A stretch of DNA of 64,000 nucleotides, from NCBI RefSeq assembly GCF_014490485.1, contig NZ_JACTVA010000020.1, forward strand, positions 1 to 64,000. The letters run 5' to 3'. Made by a program: the position numbers and the translations under genes. The stretch's first letter is position 1. Every line of letters starts with the position of its first letter. The DNA is from Teichococcus aerophilus. GTDB taxonomy: Bacteria; Pseudomonadota; Alphaproteobacteria; Acetobacterales; Acetobacteraceae. The notes beneath the pieces are model-generated. The model was not told the DNA's origin, did no database searches, and saw only the letters and a list, made by a program, of their open reading frames with translations. Of the stretch, positions 17,956-27,018 are shown piece after piece.

Positions 17956-18201
17956 GAAGGCCGGGGAAGGAATTCCCCGGACCCCATCTTTTTTCTTCGA
18001 GTTTGGCGTCACGCTGCAGGGTTGAGAGCGGGCGCTCCTTGACGATTTTTATAATGGGCCACAAGGGCTGAACCGTCAGTCGCCGGAGGTCTAGGACCTC
18101 CGGCGCACCCGGCCGTGTCTCAAGCGCACCGGCCCAAAAGCCACGCCCGGAAAACTCGAAGAAAGAAAGAAGGGGCCCGGGGAATTCCTTCCCCGGCCTT
18201 C
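17956..18201 (+). repeat. Family A repeat, standard copy (A5, forward)
   Basis: A 246-bp element separating the MBL hydrolase from the convergent urt operon. It starts 20 bases after one stop codon and ends 17 bases before the other, so it occupies almost the whole gap. All three palindromes are intact. Confidence 0.86.
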
Positions 18202-18218
18202 TCTTCCCCGCCGCCGCG

Positions 18219-18911
18219 TCAGACCGTCAGCAAGCGGCGGACAGCGTCCTCGTCCAGGCTGCCGGCGGTGCCGGCGAGGGCGACTTCGCCGCGCACCATG
18301 ATGGCCAGCTGGTCGCCCAGCGCGCGGGCGAATTCGTAGTATTGCTCGACCAACACCACGGCCATGTTCCGCTCCTTCGCCAGCAGGCTGATGACGCGGG
18401 CGATATCCTTGATGACGTTGGGCTGGATGCCCTCGGTCGGCTCGTCCAGGATCAGCAGGCGGGGGCGTGCGGTCAGGGCGCGGGCGATGGCGAGTTGCTG
18501 TTGTTGGCCACCGGAGAGGTCGCCGCCGCGCCGGCGGAGGAACTGCTTCAGGATGGGGAACAGCTCGAACAGGTCGTCCGGCACCTTGGAGCCGCGTGGG
18601 GCGGCGGCGAGCGCGGTTTCCAGGTTCTCGCGCACGGTCAGGAACGGAAAGATCTCTCGCCCCTGCGGTACATAGCCGATGCCGGCACGGGCGCGGCTGG
18701 CGGCGGAGAGGCCGGCGACGTCCTGGCCTTCCCACAGGATGCGACCGGCTTTCACCCGTTCCAGCCCGACGATTGCGCGCATCAGCGAGGACTTGCCCAC
18801 GCCGTTGCGGCCGAGGACGCAGGTGATGTGCCCCGGGTCCGCCGCGAGGGAGACGCCGCGCAGCGCCCGGCTGGCGCCGTAGAACAGATCGATGCCTTCC
18901 ACCCGCAACAT
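18219..18911 (-). CDS. urtE: Urea ABC transporter ATP-binding subunit UrtE
   Basis: LivF-like ATPase of 230 residues and last gene of urtABCDE. Walker A is GRNGVGKSSLM, the Q-loop region PQGREIFPFLTVRENLE, the signature LSGGQQQQLAIARAL, and Walker B LLILDEPTEGIQ, followed by the switch region VVLVEQY. DEPTEGIQPNVI is characteristic of UrtE within the branched-chain/urea transporter group. It pairs with UrtD to drive urea import through UrtB-UrtC. Confidence 0.93.
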   Translation of the reverse strand: MLRVEGIDLFYGASRALRGVSLAADPGHITCVLGRNGVGKSSLMRAIVGLERVKAGRILWEGQDVAGLSAASRARAGIGYVPQGREIFPFLTVRENLETALAAAPRGSKVPDDLFELFPILKQFLRRRGGDLSGGQQQQLAIARALTARPRLLILDEPTEGIQPNVIKDIARVISLLAKERNMAVVLVEQYYEFARALGDQLAIMVRGEVALAGTAGSLDEDAVRRLLTV

Positions 18912-18914
18912 GCT

Positions 18915-19649
18915 TCAGCGCCCCAGATAGACTTCGATGACGCGCTGGTCGTTCTGCACGTGGTCGATGCTGCCTTCGGACAGCACGGTGCCCTCGCACA
19001 TCACCGTCACCTTGGCGCCAAGGGCGCGGACAAATTCCAGGTCATGCTCGACGACGACGACGCTGCGCTGGCCGGCGATGCGGCGCAGGAGGGCAGCGGT
19101 GTGCTCGGTCTCCTGGTCGGTCATGCCGGCCACCGGCTCGTCCACCAGCAGCAATTGCGGTTCCTGCATCAGCAGCATGCCGATCTCCAGCCATTGCCGC
19201 TGCCCGTGGGAGAGGATAGCGGCGCGGTCATGCGCCCGGTCCGCCAGGCCGATCTCGGCCATCGTGGCTTCGATGCGCCGCTGGTAGTCGGCGCCCAGCA
19301 CCCAGCGCAGGCAGGACCAGGGGTCGCGCGGCGCCTTCAGCGCCAGTTCCAGGTTCTCGAACACCGTCAGTGCATCGAACACCGTGGGCTTCTGGAACTT
19401 GCGGCCGATGCCGAGATTGGCGATGGCGGCTTCGTCCAGCCGGGTCAGGTCGTGGTCGGCGAACTGCACGGTGCCGGCGGTGGGGCGGGTCTTGCCGGTG
19501 ATGATGTCCATCATCGTCGTCTTGCCGGCGCCGTTGGGGCCAATGATGGCACGCAGCTCGCCCGGCTCGATGATCATGGACAGGTTGTTCAGCGCCTTGA
19601 AGCCGTCGAACACGACTGAGACGCCATCGAGGTACAGGACGCCGCTCAC
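18915..19649 (-). CDS. urtD: Urea ABC transporter ATP-binding subunit UrtD
   Basis: LivG-like ATPase of 244 residues. Walker A is GPNGAGKTTMMD and Walker B LLLVDEPVAGMTDQE. The signature region reads LSHGQRQWLEIGMLL; LSHGQ in place of LSGGQ is usual in UrtD. A GTG start at 19649 overlaps the urtC stop in a GTGA arrangement; the frame is open upstream but only within urtC. Overlapping starts across urtB-C-D show tight translational coupling. Confidence 0.93.
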   Translation of the reverse strand: MSGVLYLDGVSVVFDGFKALNNLSMIIEPGELRAIIGPNGAGKTTMMDIITGKTRPTAGTVQFADHDLTRLDEAAIANLGIGRKFQKPTVFDALTVFENLELALKAPRDPWSCLRWVLGADYQRRIEATMAEIGLADRAHDRAAILSHGQRQWLEIGMLLMQEPQLLLVDEPVAGMTDQETEHTAALLRRIAGQRSVVVVEHDLEFVRALGAKVTVMCEGTVLSEGSIDHVQNDQRVIEVYLGR

Positions 19650-20743
19650 CGGCCTTCTCCCTTCCTGAGTAGGCCGACCAGGCCGCGTGGCAGGAACAAC
19701 GTGACGGCGACGAAGAGGCCGCCCAGGACGAACAGCCACAGATCCGGCGCGAAGGAGGTCAGCCAGGTCTTCAGCGCATTGACCGAGAAGGCACCGAGCA
19801 GCGCCCCCACCAGCGTGCCGCGCCCGCCGACCGCCACCCAGATCACCGCCTCGATGGAGTTGCCAGGGCTGAACTCGCCGGGGTTGATGATGCCGATCAG
19901 CGGCACGTAGAGCGCGCCCGCCAGCCCCGCCAGCATGGCGGAAAGCACGAAGACGCTCAGCTTCACGCTGGTGGTGTTGTAACCAAGGAACCGCACCCGG
20001 CTTTCCGCGTCCCGCACCGCCACCAGCACGCGGCCGAGCTTGGATTGCGTGACCAGGCGGCACAGCAGCAGGGACACGCCCAGCGCCACCAGCGCCGCAT
20101 AGAACAGCGCCGCCCGCGCGCCGGCCGTATTCAGTGGAACCCCCAGCAACTCCTTGAAGTCCGTAAAACCGTTATTGCCGCCGAAGCCCATGTCGTTGCG
20201 GAAGAACGCCAGCATCAGGGCGTAGGTCATCGCCTGGGTGATGATGCTGAGATAGACGCCGGTGATGCGGCTGCGGAAGGCCAGCCAGCCGACGATGCCG
20301 GCCAGCGCGCCAGGCACCAGCAGCGCCATCAGCATGGCATAGGGGAAGCTCGAGAATCCCCACCACGGCCAGGGCAGTTCCGTATAGCCCAGGAACACCA
20401 TGAAATCCGGCAGCACCGGATGGCCATAGACGCCGCGCGGGCCGATCAGCCGCATCAGGTGCATGCCCATGGCGTAGCCGCCCAGCGCGAAGAAGGCACC
20501 GTGGCCGAGCGAGAGGATGCCGGCATAGCCCCAGGCGAGGTCGATCGCCAAAGCCAGGATGCCGTAGCAGATCCATTTGCCCGAAACGGCGACGACGAAG
20601 TCCGAGACATAGAGTACGGATTCCGGCGGCAGGCGGTTCAACACCGGCAGCATCGCCAGGATGGCCAGCCCGGCCAGCAGTAGCCCGCGCAGGATGGTGC
20701 CGCCCTGGATGCGCGGCGCCGGGGTGATCGTGGTGGCGCTCAT
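19646..20743 (-). CDS. urtC: Urea ABC transporter permease UrtC
   Basis: LivM-like inner-membrane permease of 365 residues with about ten membrane helices. Family segments include GKWICYGILALAIDLAWGYAGILSLGHGAFFALGGYAMG and GYNTTSVKLSVFVLSAMLAGLAGALYVPLIGIINPGEFSP. The long loop with MGFGGNNGFTDFK is typical of UrtC. The ATG at 20743 overlaps the urtB stop (ATGA). Confidence 0.93.
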   Translation of the reverse strand: MSATTITPAPRIQGGTILRGLLLAGLAILAMLPVLNRLPPESVLYVSDFVVAVSGKWICYGILALAIDLAWGYAGILSLGHGAFFALGGYAMGMHLMRLIGPRGVYGHPVLPDFMVFLGYTELPWPWWGFSSFPYAMLMALLVPGALAGIVGWLAFRSRITGVYLSIITQAMTYALMLAFFRNDMGFGGNNGFTDFKELLGVPLNTAGARAALFYAALVALGVSLLLCRLVTQSKLGRVLVAVRDAESRVRFLGYNTTSVKLSVFVLSAMLAGLAGALYVPLIGIINPGEFSPGNSIEAVIWVAVGGRGTLVGALLGAFSVNALKTWLTSFAPDLWLFVLGGLFVAVTLFLPRGLVGLLRKGEGR

Positions 20744-22293
20744 TGCTCGGCCGCCCTGCCCTTGAGTGCGAACAGGCCCTTCGGCCGCCGCTGGATGAAC
20801 AGCATGATGCCAACCAGCACGGCGATCTTCGCCAGTACCGCGCCGGCCCAGGGTTCCAGCAGCTTGTTGACGAGGCCGAGCGTAAACGCCCCGATCATGG
20901 TACCGGCGAGCGAGCCGACGCCGCCGAAGACGACGACCATGAAGCTGTCGATGATGTAGCCGGTGCCGAGATTGGGCGAGACGTTGTCGATCTGGCTCAG
21001 CGCCACCCCCGCCATGCCGGCGATGCCGGAACCGAAGGCGAAGGTCATCGCATCCACCCGCCCGGTGCGGATGCCCATGGTGCTGGCGATGCGGCGGTTC
21101 TGCACCACGGCGCGCATTTCCAGCCCGAAGCGGGTGAAGCGGATGGCGGCGACGGTCAGCCCCAGCACCAGCAGGGAGAAGATGATGATCCATAGCCGGT
21201 TCTGCGTGACCTCCACGCCGCCCGGCAGGGTGATGACGCCCTGCATCCAGGCCGGGCTGATCACCTCCCGGTTCTGGGCGCCGAAGGCCAGCCGCACCGC
21301 CTGCTGCAGGATCATGCCGACGCCGAAGGTCATCAGCAGCGTCTCCAGCGGGCGGCCATACAGGTGGCGGATCAGCCCGCGTTCCAGCCCCGCGCCGACG
21401 GCGGCGGTGACCAGGAAGGCGGCGGGGACGGAGAGCGGCAGCGCCCAGGGAAACAGCCAGGGAATGCCGCGGAAGGCTTCCTGCACCACCACAGTGGTGT
21501 AGGCGCCCAGCATCACCATCTCGCCATGCGCCATGTTGATGACGCCCATGACGCCGAAGGTGACGGCCAGCCCCAGCGCCGCCAGCAGCAGCACGGAGCC
21601 GAGCGAGAGGCCCTGGAAGGCGGTTTCCGCTACCCGGCGCAGTTGCAGCCGCTGGTCGATGGCGGCGACGGCGGCATCGATCTCGGGCGCCAGGTCCGGG
21701 CTGGCGGTGCGGGCTTCCAGCAGCAGGCCGCGTGCCTCGGGCGAGGCGGTGCCGCCCAGCATCAGGATGCCCTGGCGCCGCACGCCGGCATCCGGCGCGG
21801 CGAGGCGGGAGGCCGCCAGGGCGCGCTCCATCGTCGCGCGCACACCGGGGTTGGCCTCGCGGCCCAGCGCGTCCTCCAGGATCTGGATGTTCTCGGGGCT
21901 GCGGGCGCGGAACAGGCCGGCGGCGGCGGCGGCCCGCTCGGCATCGCTGGCGGAGGCCAGCTCCAGCCGGCCGAAGGCGCCGCGCAGGGCGCCACGGACG
22001 CGGTTGTTGATACGGATGGCCTCGGTGGCCGTGGGGGCGGGCGCGCCGGTCAGCGCGTCCCGCCCATCGATCGCCAGCGCACCCTCGGGGGATTTCTGCA
22101 GCCGCCCTTCGGAGAGTGCGCGGAGGATCGGCACCGCGCGCGGGTCCCCCAGGGCACCGAGGCGCTCCACCGCCTCCGCCTGGGCCGCGAAGCCGCCGGC
22201 GAGGCCGGCGACCACAGCCTCAAATCCCTCCTGCGCCCGCAACGGTGCCGCGAACAGCAGGAACACCGCCAGCAGGCGCAGGAAGCGCGTCAT
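20740..22293 (-). CDS. urtB: Urea ABC transporter permease UrtB
   Basis: Permease of 517 residues. It has a signal peptide (FLRLLAVFLLFAAPLRAQ), then a periplasmic helical-repeat domain of about 200 residues (LGALGDPRAVPILRALSEG and similar units), then a LivH-like membrane domain from about residue 225 (FQGLSLGSVLLLAALGLAVTFGVMGVINMAHGEMVMLGAY). This fusion of a soluble domain to LivH is diagnostic of UrtB. The ATG overlaps the urtA stop (ATGA). Confidence 0.94.
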   Translation of the reverse strand: MTRFLRLLAVFLLFAAPLRAQEGFEAVVAGLAGGFAAQAEAVERLGALGDPRAVPILRALSEGRLQKSPEGALAIDGRDALTGAPAPTATEAIRINNRVRGALRGAFGRLELASASDAERAAAAAGLFRARSPENIQILEDALGREANPGVRATMERALAASRLAAPDAGVRRQGILMLGGTASPEARGLLLEARTASPDLAPEIDAAVAAIDQRLQLRRVAETAFQGLSLGSVLLLAALGLAVTFGVMGVINMAHGEMVMLGAYTTVVVQEAFRGIPWLFPWALPLSVPAAFLVTAAVGAGLERGLIRHLYGRPLETLLMTFGVGMILQQAVRLAFGAQNREVISPAWMQGVITLPGGVEVTQNRLWIIIFSLLVLGLTVAAIRFTRFGLEMRAVVQNRRIASTMGIRTGRVDAMTFAFGSGIAGMAGVALSQIDNVSPNLGTGYIIDSFMVVVFGGVGSLAGTMIGAFTLGLVNKLLEPWAGAVLAKIAVLVGIMLFIQRRPKGLFALKGRAAEQ

Positions 22294-23537
22294 CAGCCGC
22301 GGCGCCGGCTGGCGTTCTCGGGGATGAAGGGCGACCAGTTCTCCGCCTTGATGGCGGTGGGCGTCTTGTAGACGATGTTGAACTGGCCATCGCCCTGGAT
22401 CTCGCCGATCATCACTGGCTTGGAGAGATGATGGTTCTCCCACATCTGCTCCTCGTAGCCGCTCGGCGCCATCACCTTCTGGCCGTACATGGCGGTGCGC
22501 ACCGCATCCACCGCCGTGGTCTTCGCCTGGGTCACCGCCTGCGCCCACATGGCGAAGCCGGTGTAGGTGGCCTCCATCGGGTCGTTGGTCACGCGCTTGT
22601 CGTTCTTGATGTAGGCATGCCACATCTTCTTGAATTCGTCGTTCGGCGCGCCCGGCACGCTCATGAAGTAGTTCCAGGCGGCCAGGTGGCCGACCAGGGG
22701 CTTGGTGTCGATGCCCGCCAGCTCCTCCTCGCCCACCGAGAAGGCGACGGAGGGGATGTCCTCCGCCTTGATGCCCTGGTTGCCCAGCTCCCGGTAGAAC
22801 GGCACGTTGGCGTCGCCGTTGATGGTGGAGACGATGGCGGTCTTCTTGCCCTCGCCGGCGAAGCGCTTCACGCGGCTGACGATGCCCTGCCAGTCGGAAT
22901 GGCCGAAGGGGGTGTATTCTTCCATGATGTCGGCATCGGCGATGCCCTTGCTGTTCAGGAAGGCGCGCAGGATGCGGTTGGTGGTGCGGGGGTACACGTA
23001 GTCGGTGCCCAGCAGCGCGATGCGCTTGGCGCCGCCGCCATCCTCGCTCATCAGGTACTCGACCGCCGGGATGGCCTGCTGGTTCGGCGCGGCGCCGGTG
23101 TAGAAGACATTCTTGCTCTGCTCCTCGCCCTCATACTGCACGGGGTAGAACAGCAGGCCGTTCAGCTCCTCGAACACCGGCAGGACGGATTTGCGGGAGA
23201 CCGACGTCCAGCAACCGAAGGTGACGTCCACCTTGTGGACCTGCAGCAGCTCCCGCGCCTTCTCAGCGAACAAGGGCCAGTTGGAGGCGGGGTCGACCAC
23301 CACGGCCTCGACCTTGCGGCCCAGCAGGCCGCCCTTGGCGTTGATGTTCTCCACCATCATCAGCACCGTGTCGCGCAGCGCGGTCTCGCTGATCGCCATG
23401 GTGCCGGAGAGGGAGTGCAGCACGCCGACCTTGATGGGCGCGCCCTGGGCGAAGGCGGGGCGGATGGCCGGCATGGCCAGCGCGCCGGCGGTGCCGGCCA
23501 GCAGGGCCCGGCGGGAGAGTTGGAACCTGGCGGTCAT
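22293..23537 (-). CDS. urtA: Urea ABC transporter substrate-binding protein UrtA
   Basis: Periplasmic urea-binding protein of 414 residues. A twin-arginine signal (LSRRALLAGTAGALAMPAIRPAFAQG) ends near residue 31. The mature protein starts IKVGVLHSLSGTMAISE, a UrtA/FmdD-type opening, and contains FGCWTSVSRKSVLPVFEELNGLLFYPVQYEGEE and GTDYVYPRTTN, which are characteristic. The start follows AGGAG. It is first gene of the urt operon, divergent from the transporter-kinase gene, with a 16-bp perfect inverted repeat 77 bases upstream. Confidence 0.94.
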   Translation of the reverse strand: MTARFQLSRRALLAGTAGALAMPAIRPAFAQGAPIKVGVLHSLSGTMAISETALRDTVLMMVENINAKGGLLGRKVEAVVVDPASNWPLFAEKARELLQVHKVDVTFGCWTSVSRKSVLPVFEELNGLLFYPVQYEGEEQSKNVFYTGAAPNQQAIPAVEYLMSEDGGGAKRIALLGTDYVYPRTTNRILRAFLNSKGIADADIMEEYTPFGHSDWQGIVSRVKRFAGEGKKTAIVSTINGDANVPFYRELGNQGIKAEDIPSVAFSVGEEELAGIDTKPLVGHLAAWNYFMSVPGAPNDEFKKMWHAYIKNDKRVTNDPMEATYTGFAMWAQAVTQAKTTAVDAVRTAMYGQKVMAPSGYEEQMWENHHLSKPVMIGEIQGDGQFNIVYKTPTAIKAENWSPFIPENASRRRG

Positions 23538-23613
23538 GGGTCGTTCTCCTGGCGGCGGCCGGGGCCGCGCTGCATGATGGCGCCAGTGTCGCGACGATCC
23601 TTGCGGAAGCGTA

Positions 23614-23629
23614 TACGTCAAATGACGTA
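23614..23629. promoter_or_regulatory. Perfect inverted repeat TACGTCA-N2-TGACGTA between urtA and the sensor kinase
   Basis: Seven-base arms with a 2-base centre, placed 77 bases before urtA and 69 bases before the kinase start. The arms resemble sites bound by LuxR/NarL-type response regulators, and such a regulator is encoded downstream of the kinase. It could control both divergent transcripts. Binding by that protein is inference. Confidence 0.6.
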
Positions 23630-23697
23630 GGCGGGGCGTGCTTGACCGCCCCAGCCATGGCACCTCACTCTGCCAGCCGTTGGACAGGGGTTTCCGC

Positions 23698-26600
23698 ATG
23701 GCGACACGCCAGCGCATCATGCGGATCCGGCGCGACTACAACCGCTGGGTGGCCGATGAGACGATGGAGGACTACGCCCTCCGCTTCACGGCGGAGAGCG
23801 CGCGCAAATGGTCCGCCTTCCGGGTGGCCAACACCGCGCTCGGCTCCATCTCCTTCCTGGCGCTGGAGGCGATCGGCGGCGCGCTGACCGTTGCCCACGG
23901 TTTCACCAACAGCGTCTCCGCCATCCTGTTTGTCTCGATCCTCATCTTCGCCGCCTCGCTGCCGATCTGCCTGAATGCCGCGCGGTCCGGCGTGGATGTG
24001 GACCTGCTGAGCCGCGGCGCCGGCTTCGGCTATATCGGCTCCACCATCACCTCGCTGATCTACGCCAGCTTCACCTTCATCTTCTTCGGCATCGAGGCCG
24101 TGATCCTCGCCGCGATGCTGGACAGCTTCTTCGGCGTTCCGCTCTGGGTGGGCTACATCCTCTGCGCCGTGGTGGTGGTGCCGCTGGTCACGCACGGCAT
24201 CACGTTCATCAGCCGCGTGCAGACCTGGACGCAGCCGGTCTGGCTGGTGCTGAACATCCTGCCGCTGGTGGCCCTGCTCGTCGCCAACCCGCAGTGGATC
24301 GAAGGCTGGACCGGGTATGGCGGCCAGCATGGCGACAACAGTTTTAATCTATTGGCCTTCGGCGCGGCGGCGTCCGTTCTCTTCGCGCTGATCACGCAGA
24401 CCGGCGAGCAGGTGGACTACATCCGCTTCATGCCGCCACGGCGCACGCAGAAGCGTTGGGTCTGGTGGGGCGCATTGCTGGCCGGCGGCCCGGGCTGGAT
24501 CGCCTTCGATGTGCTGAAGCTGCTGGCGGGCTCGTTCCTGGCCTATGCGGCGTTGCAAGCCGGCCTCACGATGGCCCAGGCGGTGCAACCGGCGGAAATG
24601 TACCGTCTGGCCTACAGTGCGCTGATAGCCTCGCCCACCTTGGTCCTGGTGATTACCAGCATCTTCGTCGCGCTGTCGCAAATAAAGATCAACGTCACCA
24701 ACGCCTATGCGGGGTCGCTAGCCTGGTCCAACTTCTTCTCCCGCATCACCCACAGCCACCCGGGGCGCGTGGTCTGGCTGGTGTTCAACATCGCCGTGGC
24801 GCTGCTGCTGATGGAACTCGGCGTCTACAACACCATCGAGCAGGTGCTGTTCATCTACTCCAACGTCGCCGCGGCCTGGATGGGCGCGCTGGTGGCGGAC
24901 CTCGCCATCAACAAGCCGCTCGGCCTCAGCCCGCCGGGCATCGAGTTCAAGCGGGCGCATCTGTACGACGTGAACCCGGTCGGCGTCGGCAGCATGGCGC
25001 TCTCCGTCGCCGCGTCCTTCCTGGCCTATTACGGCGTGCTGGGGCCGCTGGCGCAGGCGATGTCCACCTTCATCGCCTTCGGCGTCGCCTTCGCCGCCGC
25101 GCCCGCCATCGCCTGGGCCACCGGCGGCCGATATTACCTGGCCCGCAAGCCGCGCGCCGCCTGGGCCGACAAGCCTTCCCTGCAATGCGTCATCTGCGAG
25201 CATGATTTCGAGCCACGCGACATGGCCTATTGCCCTGTCTATACCGGTCCCATCTGCTCGCTCTGCTGCACGCTGGATGCGCGCTGCGGCGATGGCTGCA
25301 AGCCGCATGCCCGCCTCGCCGCCCAGGTGATGACGCCGCTGCGCGCCGCGTTGCCAGAGGCGGTGATCCGCGCGCTGGTCACGCCCGTCGGCTCCTTCCT
25401 GGTGGTGTTCCTGCTGTTCGCCGCGACGGTCGGGCTGGTGTTCCTGGGCATCCGCGCACAGGCACCGGGCAGCGCCGACCTGGATGCCGCGTTCTGGAAG
25501 GCCTTCTTCGTCCTCGCTGTCCTCGGCGGCATCACCGCCTGGGCCCTGGTGCTGGCGCGGCAGAGCCGGCTGGTGGCGCAGGAGGAGACGCGGCGGCAGA
25601 CCAGCCTGTTGATGAGCGAGATCCGTGCCCACCAGCGCACCGACGCCGCCCTGCAAAAGGCCAAGGAAACCGCCGAGGCCGCCAACATCGCCAAGAGCCG
25701 CTACGTCATCGGCATCAGCCACGAATTGCGCTCCCCGCTGAACGCCATCCTCGGCTACGCCCAGTTGCTGGAGCGCGACGCCGCCATCCCCGAGCGCAAG
25801 CGGGACGGCGTGCGCACCATCCGCCGCAGCGGCGAGCATCTGGCCGCGCTGATCGAAGGGCTGCTCGACATCTCCAAGATCGAGGCCGGGCGCATCGAGT
25901 TGTACCGGGACGAAGTGCGCTTCCCCGAGTTTCTCGACCAGCTGGTGCAGATGCTGCGCCTGCAGGCGGAGGCCAAGAGCATCGGCTTCAGCTTCGACGC
26001 ACCGCCCCGCCTGCCCGGCATCGTCCATACCGACGAGCGGCGGCTGCGGCAGATCCTGATCAACCTGCTCTCCAACGCCATCAAGTTCACCCGCACCGGC
26101 AGCGTCACCTTCCGCCTGCGCTTCCGCTCCGAGGTCGCGGAGTTCGAGGTCATCGACACCGGCATCGGCATCGCCGAGGACGATCTCGGCCGCATCTTCG
26201 AGCCCTTCCAGCGCGGCGGCAATTCGCACGCCCCCTCCACCCCCGGCGTCGGCCTCGGCCTGACCATCACCAAGATGCTGACCGAGGTGATGGGCGGCGA
26301 GATCAGCGTCACCAGCCGCCTGGGCGAGGGCAGCCGCTTCCGCGTCCGCCTGCTGCTGTCCGGCAAGGGCGAACTTCCGGCGGTGGTGGAGCGTCCGGTC
26401 ACCGGCCGGGTGCAAAGCAGCCGCCCGTTGCGCGTGCTGGTGGCCGATGACGATGCCGACCACCGCGCCCTGCTGGCGGACCTCCTGCAGCCGCTGGGCT
26501 TCGCCGTGCGCCTGGCCGCCGATGGCGCCGAGTGCCTGGCCCTGGCCGAGGCGGAGCCGCCCGACCTGTTCCTGCTGGACATCGCCATGCCCCGCATGAC

Positions 26601-27018
26601 CGGCTGGGAACTCGCCCGCCGCCTGCGGGAGGAAGCGGGCCACCGCGCCCCCATCCTCATCGTCTCCGCCAACGCGCTGGAACTGGCCCCGCCCGGTGAG
26701 GGCCAGCACCATGACGACGTGCTGCCCAAGCCGGTCTCCCTCACCGCGCTGCTGGAGAAGATCGGCCAGCTCCTCGGCGTTACCTGGACGTTCTCGGACC
26801 CCGCCCCCGCCGCACCCAGCCAGCGGCTGACCCCCACCCAGGCGGCCAACCTGCGGCAACTGGCCGCCATCGGCTATGTCGGCGGCATCCGCGAACGGCT
26901 GGACGCGCTGGAGGCCGAGGACCCCGCCGCCGCCGCCGCCATCGCCGAGTTGCGCGGCTACATCTCGGAATACCGGCTGGACGCCTTCGTCGCCGCCCTG
27001 CCGGAGGAGGAAGGCTGA
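23698..27018 (+). CDS. NCS1-type transporter fused to a hybrid histidine kinase (probable nitrogen-source transceptor)
   Basis: A 1106-residue membrane sensor. Residues about 10-480 form a full NCS1 (purine/cytosine/allantoin permease-like) transporter domain, opening with NRWVADETMEDYALR. A linker at 497-534 has eight cysteines (CVICE, YCPVYTGPICSLCC, ARCGDGCK), likely a metal site. Two more helices (about 560-625) follow. Next come a HisKA domain with ISHELRSPLN (phosphorylatable His about 675), a HATPase with LLSNAIKF, DTGIGIAEDDLG and GVGLGLTI, and a receiver with Asp about 961 (LLDIAMPRMTG). A short helical tail ends the protein. The start at 23698 follows AGGGG. It overlaps the response-regulator gene by one base. 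Its place between urea import and urease genes points to sensing urea or a urea precursor; the ligand is not shown by sequence. Confidence 0.85.
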   Translation: MATRQRIMRIRRDYNRWVADETMEDYALRFTAESARKWSAFRVANTALGSISFLALEAIGGALTVAHGFTNSVSAILFVSILIFAASLPICLNAARSGVDVDLLSRGAGFGYIGSTITSLIYASFTFIFFGIEAVILAAMLDSFFGVPLWVGYILCAVVVVPLVTHGITFISRVQTWTQPVWLVLNILPLVALLVANPQWIEGWTGYGGQHGDNSFNLLAFGAAASVLFALITQTGEQVDYIRFMPPRRTQKRWVWWGALLAGGPGWIAFDVLKLLAGSFLAYAALQAGLTMAQAVQPAEMYRLAYSALIASPTLVLVITSIFVALSQIKINVTNAYAGSLAWSNFFSRITHSHPGRVVWLVFNIAVALLLMELGVYNTIEQVLFIYSNVAAAWMGALVADLAINKPLGLSPPGIEFKRAHLYDVNPVGVGSMALSVAASFLAYYGVLGPLAQAMSTFIAFGVAFAAAPAIAWATGGRYYLARKPRAAWADKPSLQCVICEHDFEPRDMAYCPVYTGPICSLCCTLDARCGDGCKPHARLAAQVMTPLRAALPEAVIRALVTPVGSFLVVFLLFAATVGLVFLGIRAQAPGSADLDAAFWKAFFVLAVLGGITAWALVLARQSRLVAQEETRRQTSLLMSEIRAHQRTDAALQKAKETAEAANIAKSRYVIGISHELRSPLNAILGYAQLLERDAAIPERKRDGVRTIRRSGEHLAALIEGLLDISKIEAGRIELYRDEVRFPEFLDQLVQMLRLQAEAKSIGFSFDAPPRLPGIVHTDERRLRQILINLLSNAIKFTRTGSVTFRLRFRSEVAEFEVIDTGIGIAEDDLGRIFEPFQRGGNSHAPSTPGVGLGLTITKMLTEVMGGEISVTSRLGEGSRFRVRLLLSGKGELPAVVERPVTGRVQSSRPLRVLVADDDADHRALLADLLQPLGFAVRLAADGAECLALAEAEPPDLFLLDIAMPRMTGWELARRLREEAGHRAPILIVSANALELAPPGEGQHHDDVLPKPVSLTALLEKIGQLLGVTWTFSDPAPAAPSQRLTPTQAANLRQLAAIGYVGGIRERLDALEAEDPAAAAAIAELRGYISEYRLDAFVAALPEEEG

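Noticed and set aside
23538-23613. Sigma-54-like TGGC...TGCA pattern upstream of urtA
   Set aside because: The GG-to-GC spacing is nine bases instead of ten and the flanks do not match the -24/-12 consensus.
24718-26859. Long minus-strand open frame opposite the kinase gene
   Set aside because: Antisense to clear HisKA, HATPase and receiver motifs; composition is that of a frame shadow.
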